Notes under the pieces: model-generated
What the model was told of the DNA's origin: nothing
What the model saw: the letters and a program-made list of their open reading frames with translations, nothing else
Database searches by the model: none
Shown here: positions 1 to 12,800 of the stretch, piece after piece
Layout of the letters: the number at the start of each line of letters is the position of its first letter
Position numbering within the stretch: the first letter of the stretch is position 1
Position numbers and translations under genes: made by a program
NCBI GenBank assembly: GCA_025594325.1
Contig: JANHCV010000009.1
Location: 1,488,001-1,552,000, forward strand
Source of the DNA: Blastocladiella emersonii ATCC 22665
Lineage: Eukaryota > Blastocladiomycota > Blastocladiomycetes > Blastocladiales > Blastocladiaceae
Length of the DNA: 64,000 bases
Direction of reading: 5' to 3'

Positions 1-128
1 CGGCCATGGGTGAGGAAGAGAGCGAGGACAAAGGGGATGTACAAGAGTGACGATCTGGATGTCGTGAGGATGAGGTGCGTGCACGGCGACCAGAGCGGCG
101 GAACAGGAGCACGGGTTTAGGCTCGAGC

Positions 129-368
129 ATGTCAACCGACGACCAAAAGTCGCTGCGCCGTGTTTCTCGGCAGGTTGTTGCGGCGGTCGCGCGGGAAGTC
201 GAGGAGGAACGCGGCACCGATACAAGGAGCGGGCTGCTCGCGCGCATGCTTTGCGCCGCACGGCGCGAGGTTGCGGCCATGTATGCAGTGGTCGTTGATT
301 TGCGACGGCAGGAGCGCGATGCGTTGGAGGCGACCTCAAGGGGACACCCGAGCCGTAGAAGCAGCTGA
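129..368 (+). CDS. Small charged ORF, hypothetical
   Basis: A 79-residue reading frame from an ATG at 129. The product is rich in Arg, Glu and Ala and could form one long helix; no family is recognised. It lies downstream of the minus-strand gene at 759-6136 and has no visible partner. In DNA this GC-rich such frames arise by chance, so it may not be real. Confidence 0.18.
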   Translation: MSTDDQKSLRRVSRQVVAAVAREVEEERGTDTRSGLLARMLCAARREVAAMYAVVVDLRRQERDALEATSRGHPSRRSS

Positions 369-758
369 GGCGGGAGCGCCGAGGTGCGCGTGTCGTTGAT
401 GAAGATCGTGTGCGCGAGTCGGGTAGAATGTTGAGGAGAACAGTAGCGAACAGCATTCGATGCGCGCGCGCGAGAAGGTTATGACGTCGTTGTTGGTTCA
501 CGTCGCGCCGCGCGACAGTTGATGCGCGTGTAGCGGACGATGTGCGTCGACAGGAAAAGCTCGCGGTCTACAAGCGGGTTTTGAAGGTTAGTCTCGAGCG
601 CAAGGTTTTGAACGGACGTAGGGATACGTACAAGGAGAGAGTTCGAAAAGAGTTGGGAAGCAACGAAAGTAGGATCGCGACAAGTAGAGCGCCAGAGGTG
701 GTCAGGAGCGAGACCGCGGGCAGCGCGCGATGGTAAACACGAGATGACCCAGCGTCGC
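369..758. other. Gene-free stretch, 3' flank
   Basis: No supported gene, repeat or RNA. It is the 3' flank of the minus-strand gene ending at 759; only short overlapping frames on both strands are seen. Confidence 0.4.
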
Positions 759-3700
759 TCAATCAAAGATCTGGAGCTCCTCCTCCTCCTTGCCCTCTTC
801 GACGACTTTGGCCTTCTTGCGCGAGTACGGGCGGAGCCAATCGGGTAGATCGTCGTCAGCGCTCGAGGGCTCACGGCGAGGGATCGGAATGCCAAGCAGG
901 AAGGAGAGGCCAGTTCCGTAGACGGGTTGACGAGGAGGAAAAGCCGTTACCGCGGAGGACGAGTCAGACGCGTTACCCGGAGCCGCTGCGCAAGGCGAGA
1001 AAGTAGCGGACGACGTCGGCGAGGTTGAGCGGAAAGCGCTGCCGAGAAGGTCCAAGAGGTTGTTGTCGCGGCCGCCGCTCCTGCCGCCGGGCATGACGCG
1101 CTTGGGCTCAGGCGCAGCGTCAAGAACACTGCGCGCTGCGCTGTCGAGCTGGTGCTCGAGGCTTTCCACCTCGCGGTTGTGAACAATCTTGCCGATCCAG
1201 TCCGCGAGGCGATGAGCACTGCTGTCTTGGGGTGCCGGCGCGGGACCGCGGCTGCCACGCGCGCGAGCGGTTGCACGAGCGGAGTCGAGAGAAGCCAAGC
1301 GAGCCCGGACGTTGCGTGAGAGCTGGCTCGACGGCGAGGCCGAATCGTGCGTGCTGCCAGTAGCGGACGTGCTGTTGAGGGCCTGCGTGAAGTGCGAGCC
1401 CGACGTATCCATGGCCGATGAGTCGCCCGAGTCGAGATTCGACGGTGACGCGGCGCGCGAGTCGGACTTCATAAACTTGGTCCCATGTGCGTCAGTCGAC
1501 GAAGAGGAAGCGCCAGAGTCGACGCACCCCGCCGAGCGCGGCGCAGTACCGGTCGCCGCGAAGCTGTTGGTCGCGATGGACACGGCGCCAGCGGTTGGCG
1601 AGGTACGAGTGGAGAATGGTGCCGAGCTCGCGGTCAAGACGCTGTCAGAAGTTACCGAGGTGCCGTTGAGCGACATGGATCCTGAGCAGCCGGGGACCGT
1701 GGCGGAGCGAGTGTTCAAAGATGGCGAAGCGGCGGCCGCCGAAACCGAGGCGTCGAGTTCCATGAAACTGGATGCGGGCGCGCCGAGTTGCTGCTGGTCA
1801 CCAAGAGAAATCGAGTCGAGCGCCGCTGCCAATGGCGGAGCGGAAGGTAATGGAAGCGGGATGGTCAAGCCAGTCAGCGTGCGCGGGTTGATGCGGGCGC
1901 GCTTCGAGACAATGAAGAAGCCGAGCGCAATCGAGTTGGTCGGGTCCACGTCGTCAAACGCGCGCTTACGCGGCCGTACCACGCCGTACTCGGACGGCAA
2001 TGAAGACGAGGAGGCCGTGAACGCTGCTCCAGGTGCGAGAGTTGGTACGGGAAGAAGCGCCGCCGCGGCAACGGGCGCGAGCACGGGTTCCATGGCCAAG
2101 CCACCCGTCTTTCTCGATGCCGAAGTGTCGGCCGAGACCATGGTCACGTCGGTCGCAGGGGTCGCAGAACGTGACGGATGGTCGGGCACGGGGGCCGTAG
2201 TGGCCGAAGCTGCAAAATGTTCCGGGTCGAGGCAGGGGGCGTCGTGGATGCTGAGCTGCTCGAGCACGTCAGCGAGCGGGCCCGGCGGGCGATCAGACGG
2301 GCGCGGATCGACCCGCATGCGCTTGTCGCGGCCGGATCCAGACCCGTAGCCCGTAGCGTACGTCGTCTCGGTCTCCGAGTAGCACCGCTTGCCGGCCCGC
2401 GCCAGCATGTCGGCGGCCGACGGTGGTGGACCCGACATGAACGTGGCGGGCACGCCGAAGGCAGCGCGGTCACTCGATGGCTCAGGAACGGGTGCGGGAT
2501 GGACGTGTACATCTGCGGAAACGATAGCTGCGTCTGCGACGGGCGAAGCGGTCGGTTCCACGCGCGGGACGCTGTCCGAGAACGAGTTGGGCGTGGACTG
2601 CGCGCGATCGAGCGGATCGGGAACGAGTGCAGCCGTTGCTGTGACCGCGGTGGTAAGCCGGTCCGTGACGGCCGCGTCGGTGCGCAGTGAGTCTCGATGA
2701 GCGGCGCCACGGCAAAAGCACTCGCGGACGCCCGAGATGGCGGCGCGGGCGCCTCCTGGACCACGACCGAGGACGCGGGCGCGAGCGGCGCACGAGCGGC
2801 GCAGTCCTGCGTCGACACGTCGGCAATCACCGCGGCGACGGAGGTGGGAGCGACGAGCGAGGCCGTGGAGCCGCCGAGCTGCACCTGCACGTCGCGCACC
2901 TGCAGCTGGTCAAGTCGCGAGGTCACGCACGCGGGCGGCTGCGCCGGAGAAGCGGCAGCAGCGTGGCGCTCAATCGACTCGGAGGCGACCGCGTCATAAC
3001 CAGCCGTCGCCGCGACACCCGCCCGAGTCGGCAGAGGCGACGTAGCGATGGGCGCTGGGACGACCGGGACAGGGCTAGCGAGTGCACCGCCGTCGAGCGT
3101 CCAGGCGGGAGGAGCTACGGGCGAGGCAGCGCGTGTGACAGGGTCGCGGGCCTCGACGAGCGTGGAGCTGGCCGTAGACGGACCCGAAGCAGCAGGACAC
3201 ACAGGTTCGGCGTCGACGACGACCAGCGACTGGTGCTGCGAAGTTGCGGCGGCGGCGCGAGCCGAGGTGCGCGAGGTCGGGTAGACGGCCGTCACCGCGG
3301 ACGGGCTGCCCGTGTGCTCTTTGGAGAGGTGACGACGACGGGGAGCCGTACGGGGCGCGCGGTAGAGCTGCAGCAGCATGGTCGACGCGCCGTCCATCGA
3401 CAGCTGGCGGTACAGATGGTGGCGGCTGGCCTTGGCGATGGCCGTAGTCTTGCGCAGCGGGCCCGACTTGACCATGAAGGTCACGTCGGACGCGGGCACG
3501 CGAGTAGTGGAAGACGTCTCAGAGGCAGGACGAGGAACTACCAGTCGAATTGAGAGCAGTCAGACTATGCGAGTCACGACTCTTCCTAGCGTAAACTCGA
3601 TCGTACCAGGTGCAGGAATCCACGTCGGCGACATGCACGAGACACTGGGCTGCGACTCGACCGTGACGAGCGGAATCGCGCTGACGTGGGCTACAAGGAT

Positions 3701-6136
3701 CGGGTGTTAGTGACGACGCTCGGGACGCTCGACCAGTCATTTGGCAAGAGTGTACCGTGGTAGGCGGGCAGAGCCGGGATCAGAAGCTGCTGGTAGTACT
3801 GCAGCGGATGCGTGGCCGGAGCAGTAGACGTGGTTGAGTTGACGAGCCGAGTTGGCGCGACGAGGCTTGCGGATACGGGTTCGGCAGTGGCGCGGACGAT
3901 CGAGGGCGGAAGCGACGCGTGGAGGGCTTTGGGAGCAAGATGAGGGACAGGACGGGCGTCGACCGGCGCGTCGTCTGGCGAGAGCGCCGAGCCGGAAGCC
4001 GCTGCGCGATGGGCGAGATCGGCGGCGGTTGGGTCGCACGTGGGGACGCGGTCAGACTCGGCCTTGACGGTCAGCCGCGTGTCAGAGTCGGCAGTGCGGT
4101 TTACGACGGCGGTCACGGCTGCGTTGGGCAGCACTGCGGAAGACTCGTTGGCGACCGTGGTGGTCTCGTTCGGCGGTGCCGAGATCATGTCCATGACGGG
4201 CGGTGGAGAGCGAGTGCCCGGCCCGGCGGCGGTCGAGTCGCGGCCAACGGGGCGGTCCGTCTCGACCTCGACCGCCGGCTGCGCGTCGAGCAGCGCAGCG
4301 GGCGACTTGTCGGCGACAGCAGCGAGCACGATAGCGACAGACGACGGGGGCGAGACCACTTCCACGACGTGCGTCGACGCACTGATCGGCGGGTCCGAGA
4401 AGTGGACCGAAACGGGCATGACCTGCTCGACCTGGCGACGAGGATCAGCGGCGGCGGCATGACACGCGTCAGCGGTAGTAGAAGTCACGGCGACCATTGT
4501 TCCGAGAACTTGCGGCGCAGCAGCGGGTGACGCGGCCGCGGCGATGCAGGTGACGGGCGGATCAACTGCGCGAGTGGCCGCCGAGCTGGCGACGGCGACT
4601 GGTGGCGGGCCCGTGACGGCAGACTGCTGCTGGAACGAGTCGTGAGCGACGGCGGGAACACGGGCCACACCAAGCGAGCCGTCCGCGATGGCCGAGGCTG
4701 GCGCGGCGAGATGGGCCCGGATCTCGATGGCCGAGGTAATGGTGCGCACCGCGCCACCGGTAGTTGACGAAGAGGAGGAGGCGGACGATTTGCGGATCTC
4801 CTTGGCGCACTCGAGCTGGGCCGCCAGGATAGCCGGCCGACCCACCGGGACAGCGAGTTGAAGCGCGGCGGGCAGCGTGGTCCCGGCCGTCGAGATGTCC
4901 TTGGCGACGAGCGGGACTCGGTTCGGGTGAACACGAGCGACCGAGACCTGCGTGGCCAGCACGTCGACGCCCGAGTCGGCCTTCTTGAGTGGCGGCGGCA
5001 CGCGGCGCGCCAGCTGAATCGACTCGGAGGTGCTAGCCTGCTTTCCGAGAGCGCGCGCTGGAACAGACACGAAGGCGCGGACCGCGTACGAGACGGTCGT
5101 GATCTTGGCGTCGGCGGTTACCGGCGCGAGAAGGCGGCGGGTCGGGTCGATGGACGACTCGGAGCCGATCAGTTGGGTTGCGCCAGAAGTAGTCGCGGTA
5201 GAACCCGTCGTCGACCGAGTCTCAAACTTGGGGAAGTTGGGCACTACACGCAGGGTGGTTAGCTTCGGGTACAACCATAGCATGTCCGAGTAGCAAATCG
5301 TACCCGTGGGCTTGCTGAAGGTACTGGAACGAGCCATGATCTCGGTCGAGCTGAATGACGTGGGCGGGAGGGGAGGCAGCGGCTGCGCGGTGCCCGTGGC
5401 GGTCGTCGGCATGTTGGACGGCGGCACGACGGGCGGAAGAGTGAAGCCGACCGGGATCGCGGCGGGCATGAGGATAGGAGCGCGGAGCGTTGTGGCAGAC
5501 GATTTGGTGCGCGGGAGGAGGTGAGGAGACGCTGCTGCCGTTGCCGAGCGACGGGCCATTTCCGAGATACGGGGTGATGCCGAGCGGGTCGCGGCCGAGA
5601 AGCGGTTGGAGGTCGGCTGCCGGACAGGCCACGGCGTGGAGCGGCGGCGCTGGCGCCGGATCATGTCGTTGATATAGACGAGCGGGTTGCGGAGGAAGGC
5701 GGCCGAGAAGTCGGCGCAGTCGACGATGGAGATGGCGAGCTTGCGGATACCGCGATAGACCGAGCCGGCCGTGTCCTTGACCATGGCCATGATGGCGGTC
5801 CACACGCTGCGCCACGGGAACGACTGTGAGGCCGGAGCGCTGACAAAAGAAGCCTACGAGCGAGTCGGCAGGGCGAAGTCAGTCGCGGAATGTTCAGACG
5901 GTGATCGGGTTACGTACCTTGGTGTAGATCAGGGCAAACACAAACAGGCCGAGCGCAGCGGCGAAGAGCGCGAGACCGGCGACGAGGACGGGGACCGACG
6001 CGATGGCGGCGGCGTAGAAGGGGAGGGCGAAAAAGAGCCCGTCCGAGAACGCGCTCAGGCCGAGGAACGCGAACATGGCGACGACGCTGAGCACGAACAG
6101 CGCAAACGCGTCGACGAGGTACACGGGCGTGATCAT
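759..6136 (-). CDS. Large low-complexity protein with N-terminal membrane segments, multi-exon
   Basis: Unrecognised function. The ATG at 6136 opens a 73-codon exon (6136-5918) that is almost all hydrophobic and holds two or three membrane segments. Likely introns: 5917-5824 (GTACGT...CAG), 3755-3691 (GTACAC...branch CTAAC...TAG) and 3606-3538 (GTACGA...TAG). Exons 5823-3756, 3690-3607 and 3537 onward join in frame. Near 2690 the open frame changes to the one that ends in TGA at 759; a very short intron or a frameshift there is unresolved. The rest is Ala/Ser/Pro/Thr-rich and probably disordered, ending in a Lys/Glu-rich tail. It shares the motif KKADSGVDVL, a hydrophobic first exon and a region around KSG with the divergent gene at 8076, so the two look like old paralogues. 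The exon plan is inferred and the 3' part is least certain. Confidence 0.55.
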
Positions 6137-8075
6137 GGTGGCGGTGGATTTCCGGGAGCTACACGATGGGTCCGGCCGCACAGTTTCAGCGGGAAGTTCG
6201 AGGTCGCGGTCAAGTCGAGCAAATCCATACGATCACGATGCAGAGAGATCACGGAGTGAGTGGTGCCGAGGTGTCGGCGTCGTTGAGCGAGCGAGCGACG
6301 CGTCGCGCCGTGTCTCGCAGGGCGCCATGCCGCGGGCGGAGACAAGTGAAGGGAGGCACGGGCAGCGCGCGAGCGTTCGTGTTCGCGGCCCGGTCGAGCG
6401 GGCGAGTGCCCTCGAGCCGACTTCCGGTCATCGTCTCCCACGGCGTGCAGCGACCGGCTGATCCGCCACGACACGTCGACCCACACGGCGGCGACGTGGG
6501 CAGTGCCAGCGACGAGAAGGTTCGAGTCGGATCGACCGAGCGGATGGCGCAGATCGTGTTGCGCTCACGGTCTCGGGCGCGAGGAAGGCGGCGCCGAGGG
6601 CAGGTTGGGCGGGGCCAGTGGCAAGCGGCGCCACGGCAGCGAGGCGATCGTGGCGTCGAGTGGCGCGGCGCCGTGTCCCCCACCGCCACCCTTTTTCACG
6701 GCGGGAACAAGCGGCAGTCGGATCACGGATCATGAGGGGCAGGTCGCAGGCTGAGCTTTGAGGGCGCTCCCACGCGCGGTCGCGACCGGCGGGTCGGCGG
6801 CCCGGTAAGCGCGAGGATCTCACCAAAGCGTTCGCGGTGCACCAAGTAATCTGCTCCATCCCGACTCGGATCTCGAGGTGGCGGCCAGGGAAGCGACAGC
6901 AGCTGCGAAACGCGAAGATTACAGCGTGGCGCCCATGCGCACGTGATGCTATCTTCCCCTCGCCGAGACGCGTTCGCCTTGATCCTCGCGTTTATCTCTC
7001 CCTGGGATCGCCTTGGAGTCGGGCGAATGGAATACTCGATGCACTTACTCGCTTGAAAGTCGATCGGCTCAGCGCGGACCGGGCCGGCGGGTCGGCATCA
7101 GGAAGACCCCCCTTCCCCTTCTCTTCAATGCGCGGCCACGTCACGCTGACCGATCGCTTCCGTGCGTCTCTGTGGCAGCGCCATAGCCAGACACCCCGCT
7201 GATATGGGGCCAGGTACCCCCTCCCCTCAACACCCACTCGCGCGCAGGTGGGGGACACGCGCCGCCTCGCCTCGCCGTCATCATGACCGCTCGCTTGTTC
7301 GCACACCCTCCATCATCTCGCCCGACCTTCGAGATCGCCCTCGCCGTCGTCCCTGCACGCACCACCGACTCGATCCGCACCCTCGCCACCTTCACCACGG
7401 CCGCCGACCCCGCCGCGGTCGCGCCGCCCATCATCACCGCACATCATCACCGCCCGCATCACGACCACCCGCAACACGTTCCCGCGTCGCCGCGCTCGCT
7501 CTCGTGCATCGCGGTGGTGCGCGCGAACGGGAGACGGCGCGAGCGCGAGCGCCAAGCCGTACCGCGCGCGCCGTGCCTCCCTCGGCCGCCTTCTTCTTCA
7601 CCGCGTCGCCGCGCACGCTCGCGGGCACCGCGTCGCCGCACACGTTCTCGGGCCACGGCCGCTCTCCTTCCGCACGCCGCCTGCCGCTGCCCGAGATGTC
7701 TCGCATCACGCGACCCGCGCGCCGCCGTCTCCCTGCCACCACCGCCACCACGACGTCGCGCGCGCGTGCACCGTGTCTTCTCTCGCCGAGATTGTCTCAA
7801 ACCACCCGACGCGTCGCGCCACGCTGCCGCCCGCGCGCGGCCGCGCGCTCGAGACTTTGCTGCTTTAGCCCGTGGTCGTGCCGCGCCGCGCCGCGCTCGG
7901 ACCCCCTCCCTCCCTCCCTCCCTCCCTCCCTCCCGGTCCCGTTGACGCGCTTCCGCTCATCTCTCTCGCGCTCCTCATACCATCTCGACGAGTACGACCT
8001 CCTCTCTCGACGACCGCCGCCGCCGCGCGCTGACCTTGACCACCATCCATCGCGTAGCCGTGTTCCCCCCTCACC
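6137..8075. promoter_or_regulatory. Shared upstream region of two divergent paralogues
   Basis: About 1.9 kb between the start codons of the two divergent genes. Both strands show long frames, but their composition is Arg/Pro/Ala noise with no recognisable domain. It probably holds both promoters and 5' leaders. A (CCCT)n tract lies near 7901-7934, just upstream of the plus-strand gene. Confidence 0.4.
7901..7934. repeat. CCCT/CCTC microsatellite
   Basis: About eight uninterrupted CCCT units about 140 bp upstream of the start codon at 8076. Such a pyrimidine tract is common in fungal promoters and can be length-variable. Confidence 0.8.
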
Positions 8076-11000
8076 ATGAGCGCCCACGCCGACAACCCGT
8101 TCCCACCCCGCGCCATGTTGCGCAGCGACCACGCCGGCCACGCCTTCGCGTACGCGGTCGTACTCTACCTGATCCTGCTCGCCGGCTCTATCGTCTTTGA
8201 GTTCGGCCGCTTCTGCGCCGGCTACCTGTGGACCCCGATTTCTGTCATCACCACCCCCTGCACTCCCTTCCTCCTCGCCGTCGCGGCCTCCAGCGCCTTC
8301 AGACACGCGTGTAACTGCGCTCGCTGCCTCAAGGTACGGTTCGCGCGCGCACGCGTCTCCCGGACGACCATCACTGACGCGTCGACCTGTCTAGGATGCG
8401 TTCGACGTCGCCAAGGAGTCTTCCTGCCCTCATCCGGCCAGGGTGGACATGGTCGGCGACGCCATGCTCGACGCCGTGTGGATCCGCGCCGCCTGCTACA
8501 ACCTCGGCTTCTTCCTCGCGTCGTACCTCGCGCGCGTCATCATCGACGTGTCGCGCTCGATCCTCGGTCTGCTCGGCGCCCTCGCCGTCTCGATCTTCGC
8601 GTATCTCTTCTCCGCCGTGGCCTCGGCCCGCGCCCGCGCCCGTGTCGCCGACGCCGCCGTGTACGCGCTCGTGTCGTCCCCCATCACCCGGCCCCTCATC
8701 ACCGCCTATACCGCCGTCCGCCCGCACCTCGCTCGCATCGCCATCGACATCCGCAAGGCGTGCCCCACGTTCCTCAACTCGCTCTTTTCGGTCGCTCCCG
8801 CCAGCAACATCTCGGCCCCCGCCGACGACGCGTACGAGACCGTGCCTGCTCCCCTCTCGCCCATTTCCAAGTCCATCATGACCATGAAGAAGCTCCACCT
8901 CAAGGCCCTGATGTCGCAGCAGCCCCATGGCCCCGCCCCGCTCGACCAGTCCGCCACCACGGCTACCTCCTCCTCGACGCTGTTCCAGTCGCGCCCCTCT
9001 CGTCCCGATGCCCGCAAGTCGATTTACTCGGCGGCGACGACGGCCACCGCCGCCGCGGTTCCGGTTCCCCGCTACGACCTGCCCGCGTACCAGGCCGAGA
9101 CCGCCGCCGCCGCCGCCGCCAGTTTCGTGGGCCCCGCCCGCCCGATCCAGCACTCGTTCTCGGCCGTGACCGTTCCCGTGGTGTCGGCCATGTTCCGCGA
9201 GCCCGTCATCGTCCCGGCCGGCCTCGATCTCGACGCCAAGAAGCTCATCGAGGAGGTGCCCGCCAGTCGTCCCCGCTCGCCCATGACCGTGTTCCAGCTC
9301 TCCGCCAAGTACGAGCCCGCGCCCGCCGTCGACACCGCCGCGTCGCGCGTCACGACGGCCGAGATTGAGACCGACATCATCCAGTCGCCCGTCCCCGCCA
9401 ACACCTTCACCACGCGTGCCGCCGCCATCAAGCCGCCGCCGCTCGACCGCGCCGACTCGGGCGTTGACGTCCTCGACGCCGCGCCCGTCGAGCTGATCCA
9501 GCAGCCCGTCGACCAGGTCAACAGCACGGCCGCCGAGTCGGTCTGCTCGCCGGTCCAGGAGCCCATCTACCAGGTCAACAACGCGGCCGCCGAGTCGGTC
9601 CCGGTCCTGGTCCACGAGCCCGTCAACGTGATCGACACGTCGGTGGTCGCCGAGTCGGTCCACGCGCCCGCCATCGACATCTCGGCTGCTCCGCCGGCCA
9701 CGTCGGCCACGGCTGCTCATGATGGTACGTCGTCGCTCTTGTCGTCGCAGAGGCCGAATCCCCGCTAACCTTGAGCTCAATCCCTAGGCCCCGTCAAGCC
9801 CCTGCGCTACTTCAAGATCATCAACTACCTCGCCGTGACGGCCGCGTTCCAGCGGCAATTCGACAAGAAGTGGTCGGCGTACCACGCGATCTGCCCCAAC
9901 CTGATCCACGACAAGGCGACCAACACGCTCGCGTACGCGTACCCGGTCCCCAGCAACGACCACCTGCCCGTCGTTCCGCACCAGGTCAAGCTGCCGGCCT
10001 CGGCAATGACGGCGCGCCGCCGCGAGGCCAAGGCCGCGGATTCTGTCGGCGCGGCGCTCAGCTGCAAGTCGGGCAAGGCGGCGGTGCGGCAGCGCAGTTT
10101 CGCGCTCGACGCCATGCACCCGTCGCGCCGCGGCTCGGCCCGCAACCCGCACCACCACCACGCGGTCGTCGGCGTCCAGAGCGAGCTCATGGCTCGTGGT
10201 CTGGGCCCGTACGAGATTATGCGCCAGCTCCGGCAGGAGATTTACGGGTACACGGCGCAGCAGATCCCGCTGGGAGACAACATCACGCAGCAGCAGCAGC
10301 AGTTCCAGCAGTCGATGGTCCCGACCGCGTACCAGGCCGGGCTCGTGCCGCCGCAGTACCACCAGAACCAGGGCCACGAGGAGGGCCAGATCCACGCCGA
10401 CGACTCCATGGTCATGTGCACGCCGTCTTCGGCCCACCGCACTGTGCCCGACGTCAGCCAGCAGCAGGAGTCGTGCCCGCAGCCGTCCGTCGGCGACATG
10501 GACGACATGGACTGCTCGCCCTACCCTAGCGCCGGTCCCAGCGCGGCCCAGAACATGTTCCCGGTGCAGTACCAGTCGGCGCCCGCCATGCCGCAGCAGC
10601 AGTACCAGTCGGCGCCCGTCATGCCGCAGCAGCAGTACCAGCCGGCGCCCATGATGCAGCAGCAGTACCAGTCGGCGCCCGGCATGCAGCAGCAGCAGTT
10701 CCAGCCCGCGCCCGTCATGCCGCAGCAGCAGTACCAGGAGTACCCCTTCGGCGGGCCGTCCGCCTTCACCCACCTGGCGCCGCCGCAGCAGCAGATCGCG
10801 CCCGCCGCGCAGATCACGCCCATGGCCGCGCAGCAGCAGCAGTTCACGCCCGGGTCCACGTCGCAGGGCTTCCAGCAGCCGCAGTTTGCCGCGCAGCAGT
10901 TTCAGCAGCAAGTCGTGCAACCGTTCCAGATGCAGGTGCAGCAGCAGCAGCAACAGTTCATGGGCGCCGGCAACGACATGGACCTCGACTCGCGCGACAA

Positions 11001-11865
11001 CTCGTCGGCCGCGCCGGCGCAGTTCCACTCGGCTGCGGCGCCCGTGGCCACGGGCTACTACCAGCGGTCGTTTGCATCGAGTCTCGCTCATCAGCTGGCC
11101 GCCGTCGTCGTTCCCGAGGCCGACATGATGGACATTTCGTCGGGGCTGGTCTCCGCCGCGTCCGCCGCGCCCGAGGCCGTCATGACGGACGCGTCGCCCG
11201 TGCACGTCCCCGCCGCGGTGCCTGAGGCCGTCATGACGGACGCGTCGCCCGTGCACGTCTCCGCCGCGGTGCCCGAGGCCGTCATGGCCGAGTCGGGCGC
11301 GATCCAGGCCGCCTTCGAGATGTCCGACGACTTCGTCCTCTCCGCCGACACCATCAACGAGGTCTACGCGCTCGAGAACGACATGGACGACGTCGAGGAC
11401 CTGATCGAGATCATGGCCGACGAGCCGGCGTCGCCCGCCATCGACGGCAACCAGGGCACCGCACTCCAGCGGCTCCTGCAGCAGGCCGACGTCCCGCTCC
11501 CGCTCCCGTCCAGCGCCCAGCAGCCGCAGCAGCAGTTCATCGGCGTCCCGCTCCCGCTTCCGCCGCAGCCGACCCCGTTCGCCGCCGACGTTGCGGGCGC
11601 TGTGGTCTTTGACATTGACGACGACGAGGAGGAGGAGGAGGAGTACGTGGAGTACGACGAGGACTCGGACACGGGTGCCGCTGCGGGCGACGAGGACGCC
11701 GAGGACTCGGACGACGATATCGAGGTGTACGTGCACGCGCACATGGCCGAGGTCGAGCCGCCCGCGATCGCCGCCGTCAACATGCCCGGCAACCCCGAGT
11801 TCCTGCAGGCGCAGGCCGCGCACGCGGCGCAGCTTCAGCAGCAGCAGCAGCAGCAGCACCAGTAG
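8076..11865 (+). CDS. Gln-rich low-complexity protein with N-terminal membrane segments, 3 exons
   Basis: The three exons 8076-8333, 8395-9724 and 9788-11865 join into one 1221-codon frame. Introns are 61 nt (GTACGG...CTGAC...TAG) and 63 nt (GTACGT...CTAAC...TAG). The first exon and the start of the second hold hydrophobic stretches that look like membrane segments (residues about 25-65 and 110-165). The middle is Ala/Pro/Val-rich and includes RADSGVDVL, shared with the paralogue on the other strand. The last exon has a Gln-rich region of repeated QQQYQSAP-type units (10,290-10,960), then an Ala/Val part with near-repeats of a 19-residue unit (11,160-11,290), an acidic run (11,620-11,730) and a terminal poly-Gln. 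The pattern suggests a membrane-anchored protein with a long disordered tail. The function is unknown. The summed exon length is a multiple of three, which supports the model. Confidence 0.72.
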
Positions 11866-11899
11866 CTCAGGCTACATCAACTTCTACCGCGTCGCGCTC

Positions 11900-12800
11900 T
11901 GCGGCCTCGACTCGCGCGACTACTTCACGCTGGCGGCGGGCTCGGATCGTCATCTCGACCTGTCGCTCCATTCGACTCTTCTTCCACAACAACTCCAAGC
12001 TCGCGGTCTCGACTCGCGTACGGCGGCGCGTTCGGCTCGTCATCTCCGACCTGTCGCCGTCCTCTTCCTCCTGTTCTTCAAGTTTGCGTTCTCAACATCG
12101 ACTCAACTCGCTCGCGCGTCATCTTCGCGGCCGTGGCCGGTTCAGCTCGTTTTCCCTGTACCCGTCGCTCGCCCCCTACCTCCTACCTCCCGTCGGCAAC
12201 TTTGCGCTCGCGGCCTCGACTCGCGCGTGCCGGTACGCGCTCGTGCAGCGGCTCGCACACGGCATCAAGTCCGGCTCGTCGTCCCCGGCCCACTGTTCGG
12301 CTACTTCCCGTCGGCCTCGACTCGTGCTCGCTGGGCCGTCGGCCCGCGTACCACGGCGGCAACTGGATCATCATCCCCAGCCTGTCGCCCCGTCGGCCTC
12401 CTTCACCAAGTTCGTGCTCGAAGCCTCGACTCGCGCGTCTCGGTTCGCGCTGGAACCTCGGTTCGCGCACCTCGGTCGACTCGAGCTCGCTGGGCCTTCT
12501 GCTCGCGCACCTCGACCTCGACACTTCGGCTTCGACTCGCGCTTGAGGATTACCTCGCGCACGTCGGCCTCGACACGAGGACATCGACTCGCGCTTGAGG
12601 ATTACCTCGCGCACCTCGACCTCGACACGTCGGCCTCGACTCGCGCCAGCAGCGGCATCCGCGCGCGCATAGCGGCGGGACCGGATCATCCTCCCCGTGT
12701 TCCCGTCGCCCGTCATCCTCCCCCTCCTCCACACCCTTCGCGCGGCACCGGCTGGATCATCCTCCCCGTCCCACTGTCGCTACCCTCCCTCGCCCACACG
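11900..12800 (+). repeat. Degenerate minisatellite of about 100-bp units
   Basis: The block GGCCTCGACTCGCGC, or close variants, recurs at about 11,903, 12,004, 12,211, 12,312, 12,423 and 12,525, so the spacing is about 101-111 bp or double that. A second block (CGGCTCGTCATC ... CCTGTCGCC and variants) recurs in the same phase up to about 12,770. Between 12,525 and 12,640 the unit shortens to about 55 bp with GCTTGAGGATTACCTCGCGC duplicated. It starts immediately after the stop codon at 11,865, so it may lie in the 3' untranslated region. Long frames here only reflect the repeat. Confidence 0.7.

Noticed and set aside
1312-2349. 345-codon plus-strand frame opposite the 759-6136 gene
   Set aside because: Shadow of the minus-strand coding sequence; composition is the complement of the Ala/Ser-rich gene and no domain is seen.
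7162-8079. 305-codon plus-strand frame upstream of the Gln-rich gene
   Set aside because: Arg/Pro/Ser noise without domain or conserved pattern; more likely promoter and leader.
8371-11859. Long minus-strand frames (469 and 691 codons) opposite the Gln-rich gene
   Set aside because: Leu/Arg/His-rich mirror of CAG and GCC codons on the other strand; the plus-strand exon model with good splice sites is preferred.
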